From Pseudomonas sp. ERMR1:02 (GTDB lineage: Bacteria > Pseudomonadota > Gammaproteobacteria > Pseudomonadales > Pseudomonadaceae): a stretch of DNA of 64,000 bases. The notes beneath the pieces were generated by a model that did no database searches, had not been told where the DNA came from, and saw only the letters and a program-made list of their open reading frames with translations. The stretch covers positions 62,001 through 126,000 of the forward strand of contig NZ_NKJI01000008.1 in NCBI RefSeq assembly GCF_002277815.1, in the 5' to 3' direction. Position 1 is the stretch's first letter. Every line of letters begins with the position of its first letter. Below, one piece after another: positions 63,782-64,000 of this stretch. The position numbers and the translations under genes are program-made.

Positions 63782-64000
63782 CTATGTTTTATCTAACTCT
63801 TCAATAACTCTGATTGAAATACGTACACCCTGCTTCTGGAGCTGATTACTACGTTTGTTCCAAAAAGCTAATACCGTGAGCATCTGTGAAGTCTTGAAGC
63901 CCGAAGCAAAACAAAGCTCTATGAGAGTCCCCTCTCAAATGCTTGGCCTCAAGCGTATTCAGCGAAGAATTTATTTGTGAGCTTTAACAATAGCGCCCAT
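63782..64000 (-). pseudogene. Possible RelE/HigB-like toxin gene, broken and cut by the window edge
   Basis: Minus-strand pieces in two or three frames read ...VKAHK / INSSLNTLEAKHLRGDSHRALFCFG / KTSQMLTVLAFWNKRSNQLQ...RVIEELDKT-stop. The RALFCF...LTVLAFWNKRSNQ order resembles Gp49/HigB-type toxins ('yRvfyf......vLh.F.KKsq.tP'). Two single-base changes (A run near 63972, G run near 63908) would join them. Weak evidence; the start is outside the window. Confidence 0.3.

Overview
The window is Pseudomonas chromosome, most likely from the P. fluorescens/P. putida side of the genus. The evidence is a GC-rich backbone, at least 17 REP sites built on the GTAGGAGC...TCGCG palindrome, an acidic-amino-acid uptake operon with its AauSR regulators, the OprB-Gcd-Lon neighbourhood, the CumA-TadA pair and the 3' end of guaA. 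No rRNA, tRNA or CRISPR array was recognised.

Layout. 0-0.45 kb holds the end of an APC amino-acid permease. 0.5-3.8 kb is a small accessory patch: an RloA/RloB (AbiL-like) anti-phage pair, a BRO-N protein and two tiny genes. 4.2-5.8 kb is opgD (osmoregulated periplasmic glucan). 5.87-12.76 kb is the glutamate/aspartate system aatJ-aatQMP-aauS-aauR, with two AauR palindromes and a sigma-54 promoter ahead of aatJ. 12.8-15.0 kb holds glpM, a ureohydrolase-like gene and two SMR/EamA-like membrane genes. 16.2-23.6 kb is an unnamed metabolic cluster (HAD phosphatase, class-III aminotransferase, alpha/beta hydrolase, FemAB-like acyltransferase) followed by its own NtrC-type two-component pair. 23.7-31.9 kb is mixed metabolism, including a gutted metE next to an intact metR. 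31.9-34.7 kb is a gtrABC-type glycan-glucosylation operon, followed by an OpgC-like gene and a class A PBP. 39.9-41.3 kb is a PadR/ferric-siderophore-reductase operon. 42.6-49.4 kb carries oprB, gcd and a second Lon behind a sigma-32 promoter. 49.6-54.5 kb has icp, yhhN, cmoAB, tadA and cumA. 54.7-57.8 kb encodes a 1038-residue putative toxin.

From 57,936 to the right edge the sequence is a genomic island. Its left junction keeps the last five codons and stop of guaA (TIEWE), a known integration site. The visible island genes are all defence-like: a PIN-domain/small-antidote pair, then an AT-richer three-gene operon (PD-(D/E)XK-like effector, small middle protein, Rad50/RecF-like ABC ATPase). 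That layout fits an ABC-three-component system and is the best candidate here for a little-described system.

Sequence quality matters. Ten gene models are broken, and about 17 single-base insertions, nearly all lengthening a homopolymer run, would restore them. They include conserved housekeeping genes (cmoB, aauR), so most of these 'pseudogenes' are probably consensus deletions rather than decay. The metE remnant is different, because it has lost whole domains.
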